A stretch of 64,000 nt of DNA from Thereva unica. Taxonomy: Eukaryota > Arthropoda > Insecta > Diptera > Therevidae. Positions 54,315 through 63,602 of the stretch are shown one piece after another. Location: contig OX465282.1 in NCBI GenBank assembly GCA_949987705.1, forward strand, positions 86,726,070 to 86,790,069, in the 5' to 3' direction. Within the stretch, counting starts at the first letter, position 1. Every line of letters begins with the position of its first letter. The position numbers and the translations under genes were made by a program. A model generated the notes under the pieces. It worked only from the letters and a program-made list of their open reading frames with translations. It ran no database searches and had not been told where the DNA came from.

Positions 54315-55031
54315 ATTTTTATTACATTATTTTATTTCCATAGCTTCACAAAATTATTATCTGGACCTCCCTGATATCATTATTGAACATGTTACATATG
54401 TACTACAAACTTTACTATTTATCTTAAAATTAGTAATTTACTTGTATTTTCAGAATAATTATGTATACTAATTTTTCCAATTTAATAATTTTGTTTACTT
54501 TAAGAATATTATAAAAATGAATTCTACTACATTTTCTTGTTACGAACTCTGTTATACTGTAAACATACCCTCCATTATACCTGAGGACTATGCTTACATG
54601 TATTATTAAATATGTCTTTTGAATTAAAAACAAAAAATGTCATGTATAGGGCATAATACTCTATAATCTAATACATAAGAAAACCTGCCATCATATACAG
54701 TGTATACTGTGATAGAACACGTCATCTCTTGTGTATGGAGCTTCACTCTAATACACTCGTTATTTTTAGATGACGTGTTCTTTAGGTTAAGTTAGATGTA
54801 AGTTTTTTTACCCCACTGAGGGAATGTTATGAATACTAGGGCGCATCAGTCGCAAATGCGCTGAATAAATGATAATTATTGCACAAAGCTTGGCAGGATT
54901 AAAATAAATTAAGTCAAATGGACCGAACATTATAGTCCATCAATAATTGTAAAACAAGTTATCTTAAGTTGAATTGTTTCTTTTGTAATTGTATTTGAAG
55001 TCGAATAAATGAAAGAAAGAAGAAAGAAGAA
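54315..55031 (+). other. LINE 3' untranslated region with a 13-bp stem
   Basis: 717 bases, AT-rich. A perfect 13-bp stem GAACACGTCATCT (54715-54727) pairs with 54768-54780 around a 40-base loop. The region ends in a GAAA/GAAGA tail rather than pure poly(A). It probably holds the template-recognition sequence for the element's own RT, which is inference. Confidence 0.6.
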
Positions 55032-55065
55032 GACGTTTAATCCGCCGTCAAAGATTCGGTGCGCG

Positions 55066-55515
55066 AGTTACATGCCCCGTATAGAATTCCATTATTACCT
55101 GTAAACCATAAATCCACCTTCCGGCACATGCCGCGATTCAGCAATTTAGTTGTAAGAATTTAAATCAATAACCAGACGCTAGATAATCATTTTTATTAAT
55201 TTCTTAATAAATTCTTGGAATAATGTTAACATGCACTCATTTAGGTTTTAGATTGCACATTTTTGTATCAGGTTAAGTAGAGTTCATTTTAACCTTTATC
55301 ATATTTTAAATTATGAATATCGATCACTCTTAGTTTTGGTTCTGTACTGTTAAGATCGATATTCGTTGCTATCTTGTTGTTTGATTTTTTAAATTCTAAT
55401 TTTGATTCTTAAATTGTTTGATAATAGATTTTGTTATTTCTTAAATAAATAATTATTGTTCGGACTTTTAAATATTATTATTTTTTTGGTCATAAGACGG
55501 GCGGTTAACGTAATT
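55066..55515 (+). repeat. 5' LTR
   Basis: 450 bases, AGTTAC...TAATT, identical to the 3' LTR. It contains AATAAATAATT near 55443, a possible polyadenylation signal, and a perfect 11-bp inverted repeat GAATATCGATC / GATCGATATTC (55315-55325 and 55354-55364). No canonical TATA box stands out. Confidence 0.95.
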
Positions 55516-55533
55516 GGCGCAGTCGGTAGGATT
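55515..55533 (+). other. Primer binding site for tRNA-Ser
   Basis: TGGCGCAGTCGGTAGGATT is complementary to the 3' end, including CCA, of fly tRNA-Ser. It begins at the last base of the LTR, as in 17.6- and 297-like errantiviruses. It marks the start of minus-strand DNA synthesis. Confidence 0.9.
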
Positions 55534-55578
55534 GGCAAACGGTCCAGTCCTCGTCTTTTCGCAAATTAAGAATACAAC

Positions 55579-55757
55579 CTCGACGGTTTATCGAGTTTTG
55601 TTTTTCTAATACCGACGGTTTATCGGTAGTGTAGTGCCAACAGTGAAAATTGTACAAGTCCGACGGCTTATCGGAGATCCATTCTACAACTTCCTGGAAG
55701 CACTAGCGAAAGAGAACAAGGACTGAAGCACAACATTGGTCAACGGCGGCTTACCGG
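55579..55757 (+). promoter_or_regulatory. Reiterated stem-loops in the viral leader
   Basis: Four copies of the loop CGG(T/C)TTA are each closed by a different but matching stem: CTCGA/TCGAG (55579-55595), TACCGA/TCGGTA (55610-55628), TCCGA/TCGGA (55659-55675) and CGG/CCG (55744-55756). Loop identity with compensating stem changes suggests conserved RNA structure. Position between primer site and gag fits a packaging, dimerisation or translation element. The function is inference. Confidence 0.6.
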
Positions 55758-55848
55758 AGGAACCAGTGCAGAGATCGTTGAGCTCCAGCTCTTTATTGCC
55801 AATCAAGGATGAGTTACCCCCGCTACCAGCTAATAATAATAATCTTCA

Positions 55849-55855
55849 AGTAAGT
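55849..55855 (+). promoter_or_regulatory. Candidate splice donor in the leader
   Basis: CAA|GTAAGT matches the insect 5' splice-site consensus and lies 47 bases before the gag ATG. Env of related errantiviruses is made from a spliced mRNA. A candidate acceptor, TTGCAG, is at 60902-60907. No transcript evidence is available here. Confidence 0.4.
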
Positions 55856-55901
55856 CGAATTTTGAATACTTCCTTATTTACAATCAAGAAAAAATTTTTC
55901 T

Positions 55902-57389
55902 ATGTCAATCCCCCCAAAGAAAAATAAAAATCTTTCCCCAAATCCATATCCTATTATTACTAGATTAAGAAGTAGACTAGGCTTGTTTAGATCATTAGAA
56001 AATATAAACGAAAGTATAAGTGAAGAAATTAGTGAAAGTTACAGTGATAATTTTAATAACAGAGTTTTGCGAAGTAATTTTGAAAACCGATCATTAGAAC
56101 ATATTTGTGAAAACGTACCTAGTGCCAGTGATAATACCCCTTTTGACTTCGTACCTAATTCTCGTTTCGACCTCTCGTATTCAGATAATTCTTCAAACAC
56201 CATGGTTGATAACAACCCAATAAATAATGTAATTCCACCAACGGCTCCTATCTCAAGGACTATGACTTCAATGGACGTATTCAATTCATTAAGAATACCC
56301 GACGCGATTAAAGATCTCCCGCAATACGATGGAAATCCGCGTTTACTTTTCGAATTTTTAGGTAACGTCGAAGAAATTCTTGAGTTGATCGCCGTAACTA
56401 GCGGCACCGGTTATGGTCAATTATTATTACGAGCAATTCGAAACAAAATAGTTGGGCCAGCTAATGAAGTCCTCAATATGTATGGGACTCCTCTAGAATG
56501 GGATCAGATTAAACAAAATCTAATCCTGCATTACTCTGATAAAAGAAACGAGACGTCGTTGATTAGGGACCTTCATAAAACGAAACAGGGTAGCCAAACG
56601 ATAGAAAAATTTTATAGCGAAATAATCGAATTACTCGCGAGTATGACAAACCACGTGTCCATCCACGAAAAAGACCCAAATGTTATAAATTCAAAGAAAA
56701 TCTTATTTACAGAAATGTGTTTAAATTCATTCTTATCGGGACTTAGAGAACCATTAGGTTCGACCATTAGGGCCATGAAACCTCTTACTTTAGCAGAAGC
56801 TTTTGCTTACTGCATTAAAGAACAAAACATATTCTATGGTAAATCGGAAAGCTCCAATTCGTCCGGAAGTAAAATACAACACACACAGAATAAACCAAGA
56901 TTTCCCCACAAACCCTGGAACACGAACTTTACACAAAATCTTAGATTCAACCAAGGCGGCGCTTTACCTCGTTTTGTTCCATATAATTTCCCTCGCCAGG
57001 CATACAACCAGCAACCCACCTTCAATAGACCTTCACTAGGACCCCAGCCTTCAACTTCTTTCCGACAGATAACAAATCAACCGTATAAACAACCAGAATT
57101 AAAACCAGAACCAATGGACACATCATCGGGCAACATGAGATCTAATACATACCAGTCGCAAAGAAAACCACAATCTAATTTCTTCCGTTCTAATAACAGA
57201 CCAAATTTTACCAGTAAAGAATTATTCCATATAACTGAAGGTTCTCAAGAGTCAAACGCCCCTGGTGACTACCACTCAAATTTAGATGAATATTATTATG
57301 ATAGAAGTGATCAAAGACGCAACATTCAAGTAGTCGAGTTGGATGAGGATTTTTCAAACAGAGCCTCGAACCACCAATCGGCTACATAG
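55902..57389 (+). CDS. gag: Errantivirus Gag
   Basis: 495 residues from the first ATG after the leader. It is the structural polyprotein that forms the particle and binds the RNA. Residues about 110-330 (DAIKDLPQYDGNPRLLFEFL to FLSGLREPLGSTIRA) look like the capsid region of 17.6/297-type Gags. The C-terminal third is rich in Asn, Gln, Pro and Arg, with repeated FNxP/RF motifs, and there is no CCHC zinc knuckle, as in several relatives. The frame ends at 57389, overlapping the pol frame from 57347. It is intact. The gag name is by position and composition as well as similarity. Confidence 0.88.
   Translation: MSIPPKKNKNLSPNPYPIITRLRSRLGLFRSLENINESISEEISESYSDNFNNRVLRSNFENRSLEHICENVPSASDNTPFDFVPNSRFDLSYSDNSSNTMVDNNPINNVIPPTAPISRTMTSMDVFNSLRIPDAIKDLPQYDGNPRLLFEFLGNVEEILELIAVTSGTGYGQLLLRAIRNKIVGPANEVLNMYGTPLEWDQIKQNLILHYSDKRNETSLIRDLHKTKQGSQTIEKFYSEIIELLASMTNHVSIHEKDPNVINSKKILFTEMCLNSFLSGLREPLGSTIRAMKPLTLAEAFAYCIKEQNIFYGKSESSNSSGSKIQHTQNKPRFPHKPWNTNFTQNLRFNQGGALPRFVPYNFPRQAYNQQPTFNRPSLGPQPSTSFRQITNQPYKQPELKPEPMDTSSGNMRSNTYQSQRKPQSNFFRSNNRPNFTSKELFHITEGSQESNAPGDYHSNLDEYYYDRSDQRRNIQVVELDEDFSNRASNHQSAT
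57347..57389 (+). promoter_or_regulatory. Gag-pol overlap with -1 frameshift window
   Basis: The pol frame opens after a TGA at 57344-57346 and gag stops at 57387-57389, so the -1 shift must occur within these 43 bases. A run of five T (57350-57354, GGATTTTTCAAAC) lets the Phe codon re-pair one base back and is the best candidate site. The exact slip position is inferred. Confidence 0.6.
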
Positions 57390-60300
57390 ATATTAACATT
57401 CACGGATCAATTTTACCTTATATTAATGTTTCTTCACCATTTGGACGCCCCCTCAAATTCTTGGTTGATACAGGTTCGTCAGCTTCCTTTATAAACCCGG
57501 AATTTGTACACCCCGAAGACACGAGATTAATCAAACCAGTAATTATAAATACAGTCTTGAATAACCATACTATAAATAAAGAAATATTTTTGAATAATTT
57601 TATAGAGTTTGAACAACCTGGAACTAGTAGATTCCTTGTCTTTCGCTTCCACGGTTATTTTGATGGGCTTCTAGGATTAGATTTCTTAAAAAACTTAGGC
57701 GTGAAAGTTGATTTAATTAATGATGTTCTGACCAATGACATGATTAAAATTCCATTGGAATTTAAACCCAACTTCATGTCAGAAAAAATCCTAATTCCTG
57801 CTAATTCGAAATATATAGTTAAAATACCTGTAGACAAACAAGAGGGTGATATTTATATTAGTCATACAGAAATAAACCCTTCACTATACATCCCTGAAGG
57901 TATTTATTACGCAAAAGATTGGCATAGCTTCGTAGAAGTGATAAACCAGTCTGAACACGAGGAAATGTTATTTCTAGAACAACCAATCAAAGTTGAATCT
58001 TTCTCCTCAGAAAGAATTCTGGAAGTAAATAATTTCAACGTAAACTACGAACATAATGGTTATGAGGAAGACATTAAAAACTTACTCAGAATTAACCACC
58101 TAAACCAAGAGGAAACTAAAGCTCTAGTTAAGGTATGTAAAGAATACGAAGAGATATTCCATAGGGAAGGGCAAGATCTGAGTTTCACGAACCAAGTAAA
58201 ACACCAAATAACCACAACGGACGATATCCCTGTATATACTAAATCTTATCGTTATCCACACATTCATAGAGAAGAAGTGAGGAAGCAAATCACTGAAATG
58301 CTGGACCAGAATATCATAAGACCTAGTTACTCACCATGGAGCTCTCCAGTTTGGATTGTTCCTAAGAAACTGGACGCTAGTGGGAAGCAGAAATGGCGGT
58401 TAGTCATAGACTACCGTAAGCTAAATGAAAAAACGATCAACGATCGATATCCCTTGCCTAATATAACAGAAATTTTAGATAAATTAGGTAAGTGTATGTA
58501 CTTTTCCACGTTGGATTTGAAGAGTGGATTTCATCAAATAGAGATGGACCCAAACGACATTCCAAAGACAGCGTTCACAGTGGAAGGAGGGCACTACGAA
58601 TACGTTCGCATGCCCTTCGGCCTTAAAAACGCCCCAACTACTTTTCAGAGGGTAATGGATAATGTCTTGAAAGAATTACAAGGTTCCATATGTCTTGTAT
58701 ACCTCGACGACATTATAATCTACTCAACTTCTCTTTCGGAACATGTTGATAATCTGCGAAAAGTTTTCCAAAGACTCAAGGATGCTAATTTAAAGATACA
58801 GTTAGATAAATCCGAATTCTTGCGAAAAGAGATTGAATTCCTGGGTCATGTAGTGACCACAGACGGCATAAAGCCTAACCCCAACAAAACTAAAGCCATA
58901 CAGAATTTTCCATTGCCAAAAACTAGCAAAGAGATAAAATCATTCCTTGGATTATTAGGCTATTACAGGAAATTCATTAAAGATTTTGCTAAACTCACAA
59001 AGCCCTTAACTGAATGCTTAAAGAAAGGAAGGAAAATCACACTGGATGAACGTTATGTGAAAACCTTCGAAGCCTGTAAAGACCTTCTGATTAACGACCC
59101 TATACTGCAATACCCCGATTTCTCTAAGCCTTTTATACTCACCACAGACGCGAGCAACTACGCAATTGGCGCTATATTGTCACAAGGACCAGTTGGCAGT
59201 GACAAGCCAATATGTTACGCAAGTAGGACTCTGACAGAATCCGAGACTAATTATTCGACAATCGAGAAGGAATTGTTGGCCATCGTATGGGCAACAAAAT
59301 ACTTCAGGCCTTACCTGTTTGGTCGAAAGTTTAAGATTGTCACGGACCATCGACCTTTGGTTTGGATCATGAATCTCAAGGATCCTAACTCTAGACTTGT
59401 CCGCTGGAGGTTGAAGCTCGAAGAGTACGAGTATGAAATAGTTTACAAAAAAGGTACACAAAATAGCAACGCCGACGCCTTAAGCAGAATCAAGACCCAA
59501 GATGAACAACCACAGATTGTAGAAGCTAATGTAGGAGAACAGGCGAGTGCAGCCAGCACAACGGGAGCTACCATACATTCAGCAGTAGAGAATGTAAACG
59601 ATGGAATTTATATATCTGAAAGACCATTGAACGAATTTTCCCTCCAATTAATTATCGAAATGTCTGATAGGAAACCAGAGTTTACACTCGAAGTACCCTT
59701 TAAAAATAAACAGAGAAGGATAGTTAGGATACCAAATAATTCAGAAGAAACCCTGGTAGGAATATGTAAAAGATTTCTAACACCTAATAAACTTAACGCC
59801 ATTCATACTGATGATAATACTTTTCGAATAATCCAAACTGTGTATTCTAAATATTTCTCTCACTCAAGGACCTTTAGAATAATTCGTTGCATGGACGTAC
59901 TAAAGGATATAACCGACGGTGACCAACAAGACCGAACCATCCGCGACTACCATCGAAATAATAACCACCGCGGAATAAATGAGACCCTTTCGCATCTAAA
60001 AAGATCATTTTACTTTCCATTTATGAAAAATAAAATAATTAAAATTATTAACAACTGCGACGTGTGCCAAACACTAAAATATGACAGGTCTCCACTTAAA
60101 ATTAGACATACCATCCCTGAAACCCCAGAGAAACCATTAGACATTCTTCATACCGACATATACACAATAAATAATAAACAGATACTAACAGTTATAGATA
60201 AATTCTCGAAATTTGCAGCAGCTTTCACACTGACCGCTAGGAATAGTCTGAATATAATCAAATCCCTGAAATCTTTTATGAGCACACACGGGATACCCAA

Positions 60301-61042
60301 GAAGTTAATCTCAGATCCCGGTTCAGAGTTCACTTCCTTAATATTCGAAGACTTTTGTAAACAATACGAAATTAATCACCATGTCACATCCTTTCAACAA
60401 AGTAGTAGTAATTCCCCAGTGGAAAGATTACATTCAAGTTTAACAGAAATTTACAGAATTATCTACAACCTCCATAAAGAAAAAGATCACGAGGACATTC
60501 TGAATGAAACCCTAATAACTTATAACAATGCTGTTCATTCAGCAACACAGCTAACACCCTACGAAGTATTTTACGGTAGGACTTATAGATTTAATAATGA
60601 AACACAACATAAAACAACCCATGAATATCTAGAAAAATTAAATGAATTTCAATCTCAATTATACCCCATAGTAAAGCAAAAATTAGAAGAAAAAACCAAG
60701 CATAATATTGATAAGATTAATAAAAATAGAGTAGAACCCGAAAAGTACGCAATAGGGACTAGAATATTCAAAAAGGAAAATAGAAGGAACAAGTTGACGC
60801 CTAGGTTTACCAAATATAGAGTAAAGGAAGATAGGGATGTAACTTTGACAACTAGCAAAAATAAGAAATTTCACAAATCTAAAATAAAAAGAAAACGTAA
60901 ATTGCAGGATAATCCATCTAATGCAAGCCCACAAAATGGAGATTCAGGACTTAACCAACAGCAGGGGAATTCTTCCAATGAAACTGGGCACTGCTCGAAC
61001 GATACATCGATACAACAACCTACTACACATAGTCCGACTTGA
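57350..61042 (+). CDS. pol: Errantivirus Pol: protease, RT, RNase H, integrase
   Basis: Open frame of about 1230 codons, expressed by -1 frameshift from gag. Aspartic protease: FLVDTGSS at about 57455-57478 and GLLGLDFL near 57666. Reverse transcriptase: WRLVIDYRKLNEKT, RMPFGLKNAPTTFQR and catalytic YLDD at 58700-58711. RNase H: LTTDASNYAIGA (about 59140), ELLAIVWA and TDHRPL. Integrase: zinc-binding H-H-C-C (YHRNNNHRG, CDVC, about 59950-60070), then Asp at 60155-60157, Asp at 60314-60316 and Glu at 60422-60424, a D,D-35-E arrangement. All catalytic residues are present and there is no break. The last 120 bases overlap env. Confidence 0.95.
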   Translation, partial: FFKQSLEPPIGYIDINIHGSILPYINVSSPFGRPLKFLVDTGSSASFINPEFVHPEDTRLIKPVIINTVLNNHTINKEIFLNNFIEFEQPGTSRFLVFRFHGYFDGLLGLDFLKNLGVKVDLINDVLTNDMIKIPLEFKPNFMSEKILIPANSKYIVKIPVDKQEGDIYISHTEINPSLYIPEGIYYAKDWHSFVEVINQSEHEEMLFLEQPIKVESFSSERILEVNNFNVNYEHNGYEEDIKNLLRINHLNQEETKALVKVCKEYEEIFHREGQDLSFTNQVKHQITTTDDIPVYTKSYRYPHIHREEVRKQITEMLDQNIIRPSYSPWSSPVWIVPKKLDASGKQKWRLVIDYRKLNEKTINDRYPLPNITEILDKLGKCMYFSTLDLKSGFHQIEMDPNDIPKTAFTVEGGHYEYVRMPFGLKNAPTTFQRVMDNVLKELQGSICLVYLDDIIIYSTSLSEHVDNLRKVFQRLKDANLKIQLDKSEFLRKEIEFLGHVVTTDGIKPNPNKTKAIQNFPLPKTSKEIKSFLGLLGYYRKFIKDFAKLTKPLTECLKKGRKITLDERYVKTFEACKDLLINDPILQYPDFSKPFILTTDASNYAIGAILSQGPVGSDKPICYASRTLTESETNYSTIEKELLAIVWATKYFRPYLFGRKFKIVTDHRPLVWIMNLKDPNSRLVRWRLKLEEYEYEIVYKKGTQNSNADALSRIKTQDEQPQIVEANVGEQASAASTTGATIHSAVENVNDGIYISERPLNEFSLQLIIEMSDRKPEFTLEVPFKNKQRRIVRIPNNSEETLVGICKRFLTPNKLNAIHTDDNTFRIIQTVYSKYFSHSRTFRIIRCMDVLKDITDGDQQDRTIRDYHRNNNHRGINETLSHLKRSFYFPFMKNKIIKIINNCDVCQTLKYDRSPLKIRHTIPETPEKPLDILHTDIYTINNKQILTVIDKFSKFAAAFTLTARNSLNIIKSLKSFMSTHGIPKKLISDPGSEFTSLIFEDFCKQYEINHHVTSFQQSSSNSPVERLHSSLTEIYRIIYNLHKEKDHEDILNETLITYNNAVHSATQLTPYEVFYGRTYRFNNETQHKTTHEYLEKLNEFQSQLYPIVKQKLEEKTKHNIDKINKNRVEPEKYAIGTRIFKKENRRNKLTPRFTKYRVKEDRDVTLTTSKNKKFHKSKIKRKRKLQDNPSNASPQNGDSGLNQQQGNSSNETGHCSNDTSIQQPTTHSPT

Positions 61043-62504
61043 ACAGTATGAACAGACAATTGACAATATCGACAATTCACTGAACACATTAGGAAAATTA
61101 GACGAGACAGACGAATTACTAGGATCTCTAAATATAACTAAACTAAAATTGATAGATTTAAAACATAAATTTTATAGCCTTATGCCGACAAGAAGAACTA
61201 GAAGGGGTCTTATCAACGGGTTAGGTACAGTAATAAAAACTATTACAGGAAATATGGATGCAGATGATGCAACCAAATTAAATAATGATATAGAAAAATT
61301 AATGAAAAATCAAGAATTTACGCAAAAAGAAGTAAATAGACAAATCCTGATAAATAATAAAATGATCGAACGTTTTAACAATATAACTGAACACATAAAT
61401 TTCCAACAAGATATCATGACAAATCATTCCAAGCAAACTCAAAATAAAATAAAAAAGGAAAATTTTAAATTACAAAATTTGCAATACATGAATCAGATCA
61501 ACTACAATTTAGAGTTACTCAATAATCATTTAACTAGCTTATCAGAAGCAATAATACTAGCTAAATTAAACATAATCTCAAAACAAATACTAAACCCTAC
61601 AGAACTCTCAGAAATACACACAATTTTTACCAAACAAAATTTCACTATAATTTCTAATGAACACATTTACGAATTATTAGAGCTTCAAGCCTATTACAAT
61701 GACACTAATCTAATATTTAACGTACAAATACCGATATTCTCAGAGGAAGAATATTCATATTTTCACATAATTTCCCTACCTATTAACCAAACAAAAATCA
61801 TACCTTCCAAACCATACCTAATCCTCAGTCCTAACAGTATTCAAAATTTTGACCAGAAATGTCCGAAAATTGAAGATATATATATTTGCAAAAGGACCGA
61901 ATACCAAGAGTCACCAATAAACTCTTGCATTGCTAATTTAATAAATAATCAGGCAGCAAGTTGTATATTACAGAACCGAGAAAAAACTATAGAGATCTTT
62001 CAGCCAGAACCAAACTACGTCATACTAATTAACATCCCGAAGACGATCATTTACACAACATGCGGCACCGAACAACAGAACGTGCAGGGCTCCATGCTTA
62101 TCCACTTCATCAACTGTGAGATTAACATCAACGGCATCATATACAGCTCAACTGCCAGGAGACATTGGGATGAAATAACCATACATCCAACCATCTTCAA
62201 GGAGATCAACGCCACAGATTCCAGCATCGCAACCCTGAGAAGACTTGATACCTACCAGTTCGCAGAAAGCAACCCTTTGGACTTTCTACCATCTTACGTC
62301 GACTCCATTAGTTTCTACTCTGCAACCACAGGATTTACACTATTGCTAATAATAATCATAATAGTCATATTGTACAAAGGACATCGAGGATTCTTTCAAC
62401 CCAGTCAGTCACCAACCACGCATGGTTTCGTATCGTCCAACGAACCAAGGTTCATATGGCCGATACTCAACAGTAAGGAGGGAGGAGTTACATGCCCCGT
62501 ATAG
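60921..62504 (+). CDS. env: Errantivirus Env
   Basis: 527-codon open frame from the first ATG, ending 19 bases inside the 3' LTR. It is the surface fusion glycoprotein, related in this virus group to baculovirus F proteins. A furin-type site RRTRR at residues 91-95 (61191-61205) is followed by GLINGLGTVIKTITG, the likely fusion peptide. Heptad-rich helices follow and a hydrophobic segment at about 468-484 (TTGFTLLLIIIIIVIL) anchors it, leaving a 43-residue tail. Several N-x-S/T sites are present. No signal peptide is visible at this ATG, so the natural N-terminus probably comes from a spliced leader exon. The frame itself is unbroken. Confidence 0.9.
   Translation: MQAHKMEIQDLTNSRGILPMKLGTARTIHRYNNLLHIVRLEQYEQTIDNIDNSLNTLGKLDETDELLGSLNITKLKLIDLKHKFYSLMPTRRTRRGLINGLGTVIKTITGNMDADDATKLNNDIEKLMKNQEFTQKEVNRQILINNKMIERFNNITEHINFQQDIMTNHSKQTQNKIKKENFKLQNLQYMNQINYNLELLNNHLTSLSEAIILAKLNIISKQILNPTELSEIHTIFTKQNFTIISNEHIYELLELQAYYNDTNLIFNVQIPIFSEEEYSYFHIISLPINQTKIIPSKPYLILSPNSIQNFDQKCPKIEDIYICKRTEYQESPINSCIANLINNQAASCILQNREKTIEIFQPEPNYVILINIPKTIIYTTCGTEQQNVQGSMLIHFINCEININGIIYSSTARRHWDEITIHPTIFKEINATDSSIATLRRLDTYQFAESNPLDFLPSYVDSISFYSATTGFTLLLIIIIIVILYKGHRGFFQPSQSPTTHGFVSSNEPRFIWPILNSKEGGVTCPV
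62475..62485 (+). other. Polypurine tract
   Basis: AAGGAGGGAGG directly before the 3' LTR (AGTTAC). It would prime plus-strand DNA synthesis. It lies inside the env reading frame. Confidence 0.85.
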
Positions 62505-62935
62505 AATTCCATTATTACCTGTAAACCATAAATCCACCTTCCGGCACATGCCGCGATTCAGCAATTTAGTTGTAAGAATTTAAATCAATAACCAGACGCT
62601 AGATAATCATTTTTATTAATTTCTTAATAAATTCTTGGAATAATGTTAACATGCACTCATTTAGGTTTTAGATTGCACATTTTTGTATCAGGTTAAGTAG
62701 AGTTCATTTTAACCTTTATCATATTTTAAATTATGAATATCGATCACTCTTAGTTTTGGTTCTGTACTGTTAAGATCGATATTCGTTGCTATCTTGTTGT
62801 TTGATTTTTTAAATTCTAATTTTGATTCTTAAATTGTTTGATAATAGATTTTGTTATTTCTTAAATAAATAATTATTGTTCGGACTTTTAAATATTATTA
62901 TTTTTTTGGTCATAAGACGGGCGGTTAACGTAATT
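62486..62935 (+). repeat. 3' LTR
   Basis: 450 bases identical to the 5' LTR. Its first 19 bases encode the end of env. It is followed by CGCG, the second copy of the target duplication. Confidence 0.95.
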
Positions 62936-63590
62936 CGCGCGCCGCGTTTGTTTAGTTCAACTTCATCGGGTAAGTTCTAAGTATTTTATGTGCAACTAGT
63001 GTCTGTGCAGTGTTTTTCAATGTTTCAATTAGTTGATTATGTCGAAATCGAAGGAAATCGGGTTTGTTTATATACATAACCTATTTCCTCGGTTTTTTAG
63101 TTTTGTCATTAAAATGCTTGTTGTTTTGTACTTAAAGGTACTGAAATGTACCAATTTGTGTTTTTATAAGTTGATTTTATGTCGTATTTGTTGATTTATG
63201 TTGGTTTTAAAGTTAATTATGTGTTTTTCCTTGTTGTTGTTGTTGTTGTTTTATTTCTTCGTGGATTGTTGTTGTTGTGTTCACATAACTTTGTTTTTGT
63301 TGTTTTTGTAGTGTTTAAAATTTACTTTGTGTTATTATTTAATTCATTTTTAGTTAATTTATTGTTATAATTTCATTTATTTTTTTTTAGGTATTACATA
63401 TTCAGGTAAGTTAATGTATCATGTCTTGGTATATTCTTTTATTAATTCATTTTTCTTTTTAGGTTTGTACATCATCATATATATTTAAAAACAAAACCTT
63501 AAAAAAAACAACAAAAAAAATAAATTTTGATTTCAAATTTGGTAAGTTTTATTAAAAATTTAAATTTAATTTGTTTGGCAATAGTTAGCG
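62936..63590. other. T-rich sequence, right flank of the errantivirus
   Basis: Very T-rich plus strand with GTTGTTGTT tracts (63230-63260) and several GGTAAGTT/AGGTAAGTT donor-like motifs (about 62968, 63403 and 63540). No coding sequence recognised. It may be the 5' part of the LTR element whose RT follows. Confidence 0.35.
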
Positions 63591-63602
63591 AGCTGGGGCT
63601 AA

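Larger units (their letters stand above)
50440..55031 (+). mobile_element. Jockey-type LINE with inverted 5' segment (twin priming)
   Basis: An exact 15-bp target duplication GACGTTTAATCCGCC flanks the whole unit (50425-50439 and 55032-55046). The 3' tail is GAAAGAAAGAAGAAAGAAGA. Bases about 51080-55031 are in plus orientation (ORF1 end, ORF2, 3' UTR), while 50440-51079 hold the preceding part of ORF1 in minus orientation. The element is 5'-truncated inside ORF1. The inverted and forward parts are contiguous in the original element and overlap only by TAGAGG. This is the structure made by twin priming during target-primed reverse transcription. Confidence 0.92.
55066..62935 (+). mobile_element. 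Complete errantivirus (17.6/297/gypsy-like endogenous retrovirus)
   Basis: 7870 bases with two 450-bp LTRs that I find identical at every base, flanked by a 4-bp duplication CGCG (55062-55065 and 62936-62939) within an alternating purine-pyrimidine target, as typical of this group. LTRs begin AGTTA and end TAATT. Order: 5' LTR, tRNA-Ser primer site, leader, gag, pol, env, polypurine tract, 3' LTR. All three genes are open. Identical LTRs point to very recent insertion. It is a copy of an insect errantivirus in a genome; whether it is expressed cannot be judged from sequence. Confidence 0.95.

Noticed and set aside
55736..55927. Open frame upstream of gag as a possible small viral gene
   Set aside because: It begins with TTG, has no ATG, and overlaps the structured leader; at most part could be a spliced leader exon.
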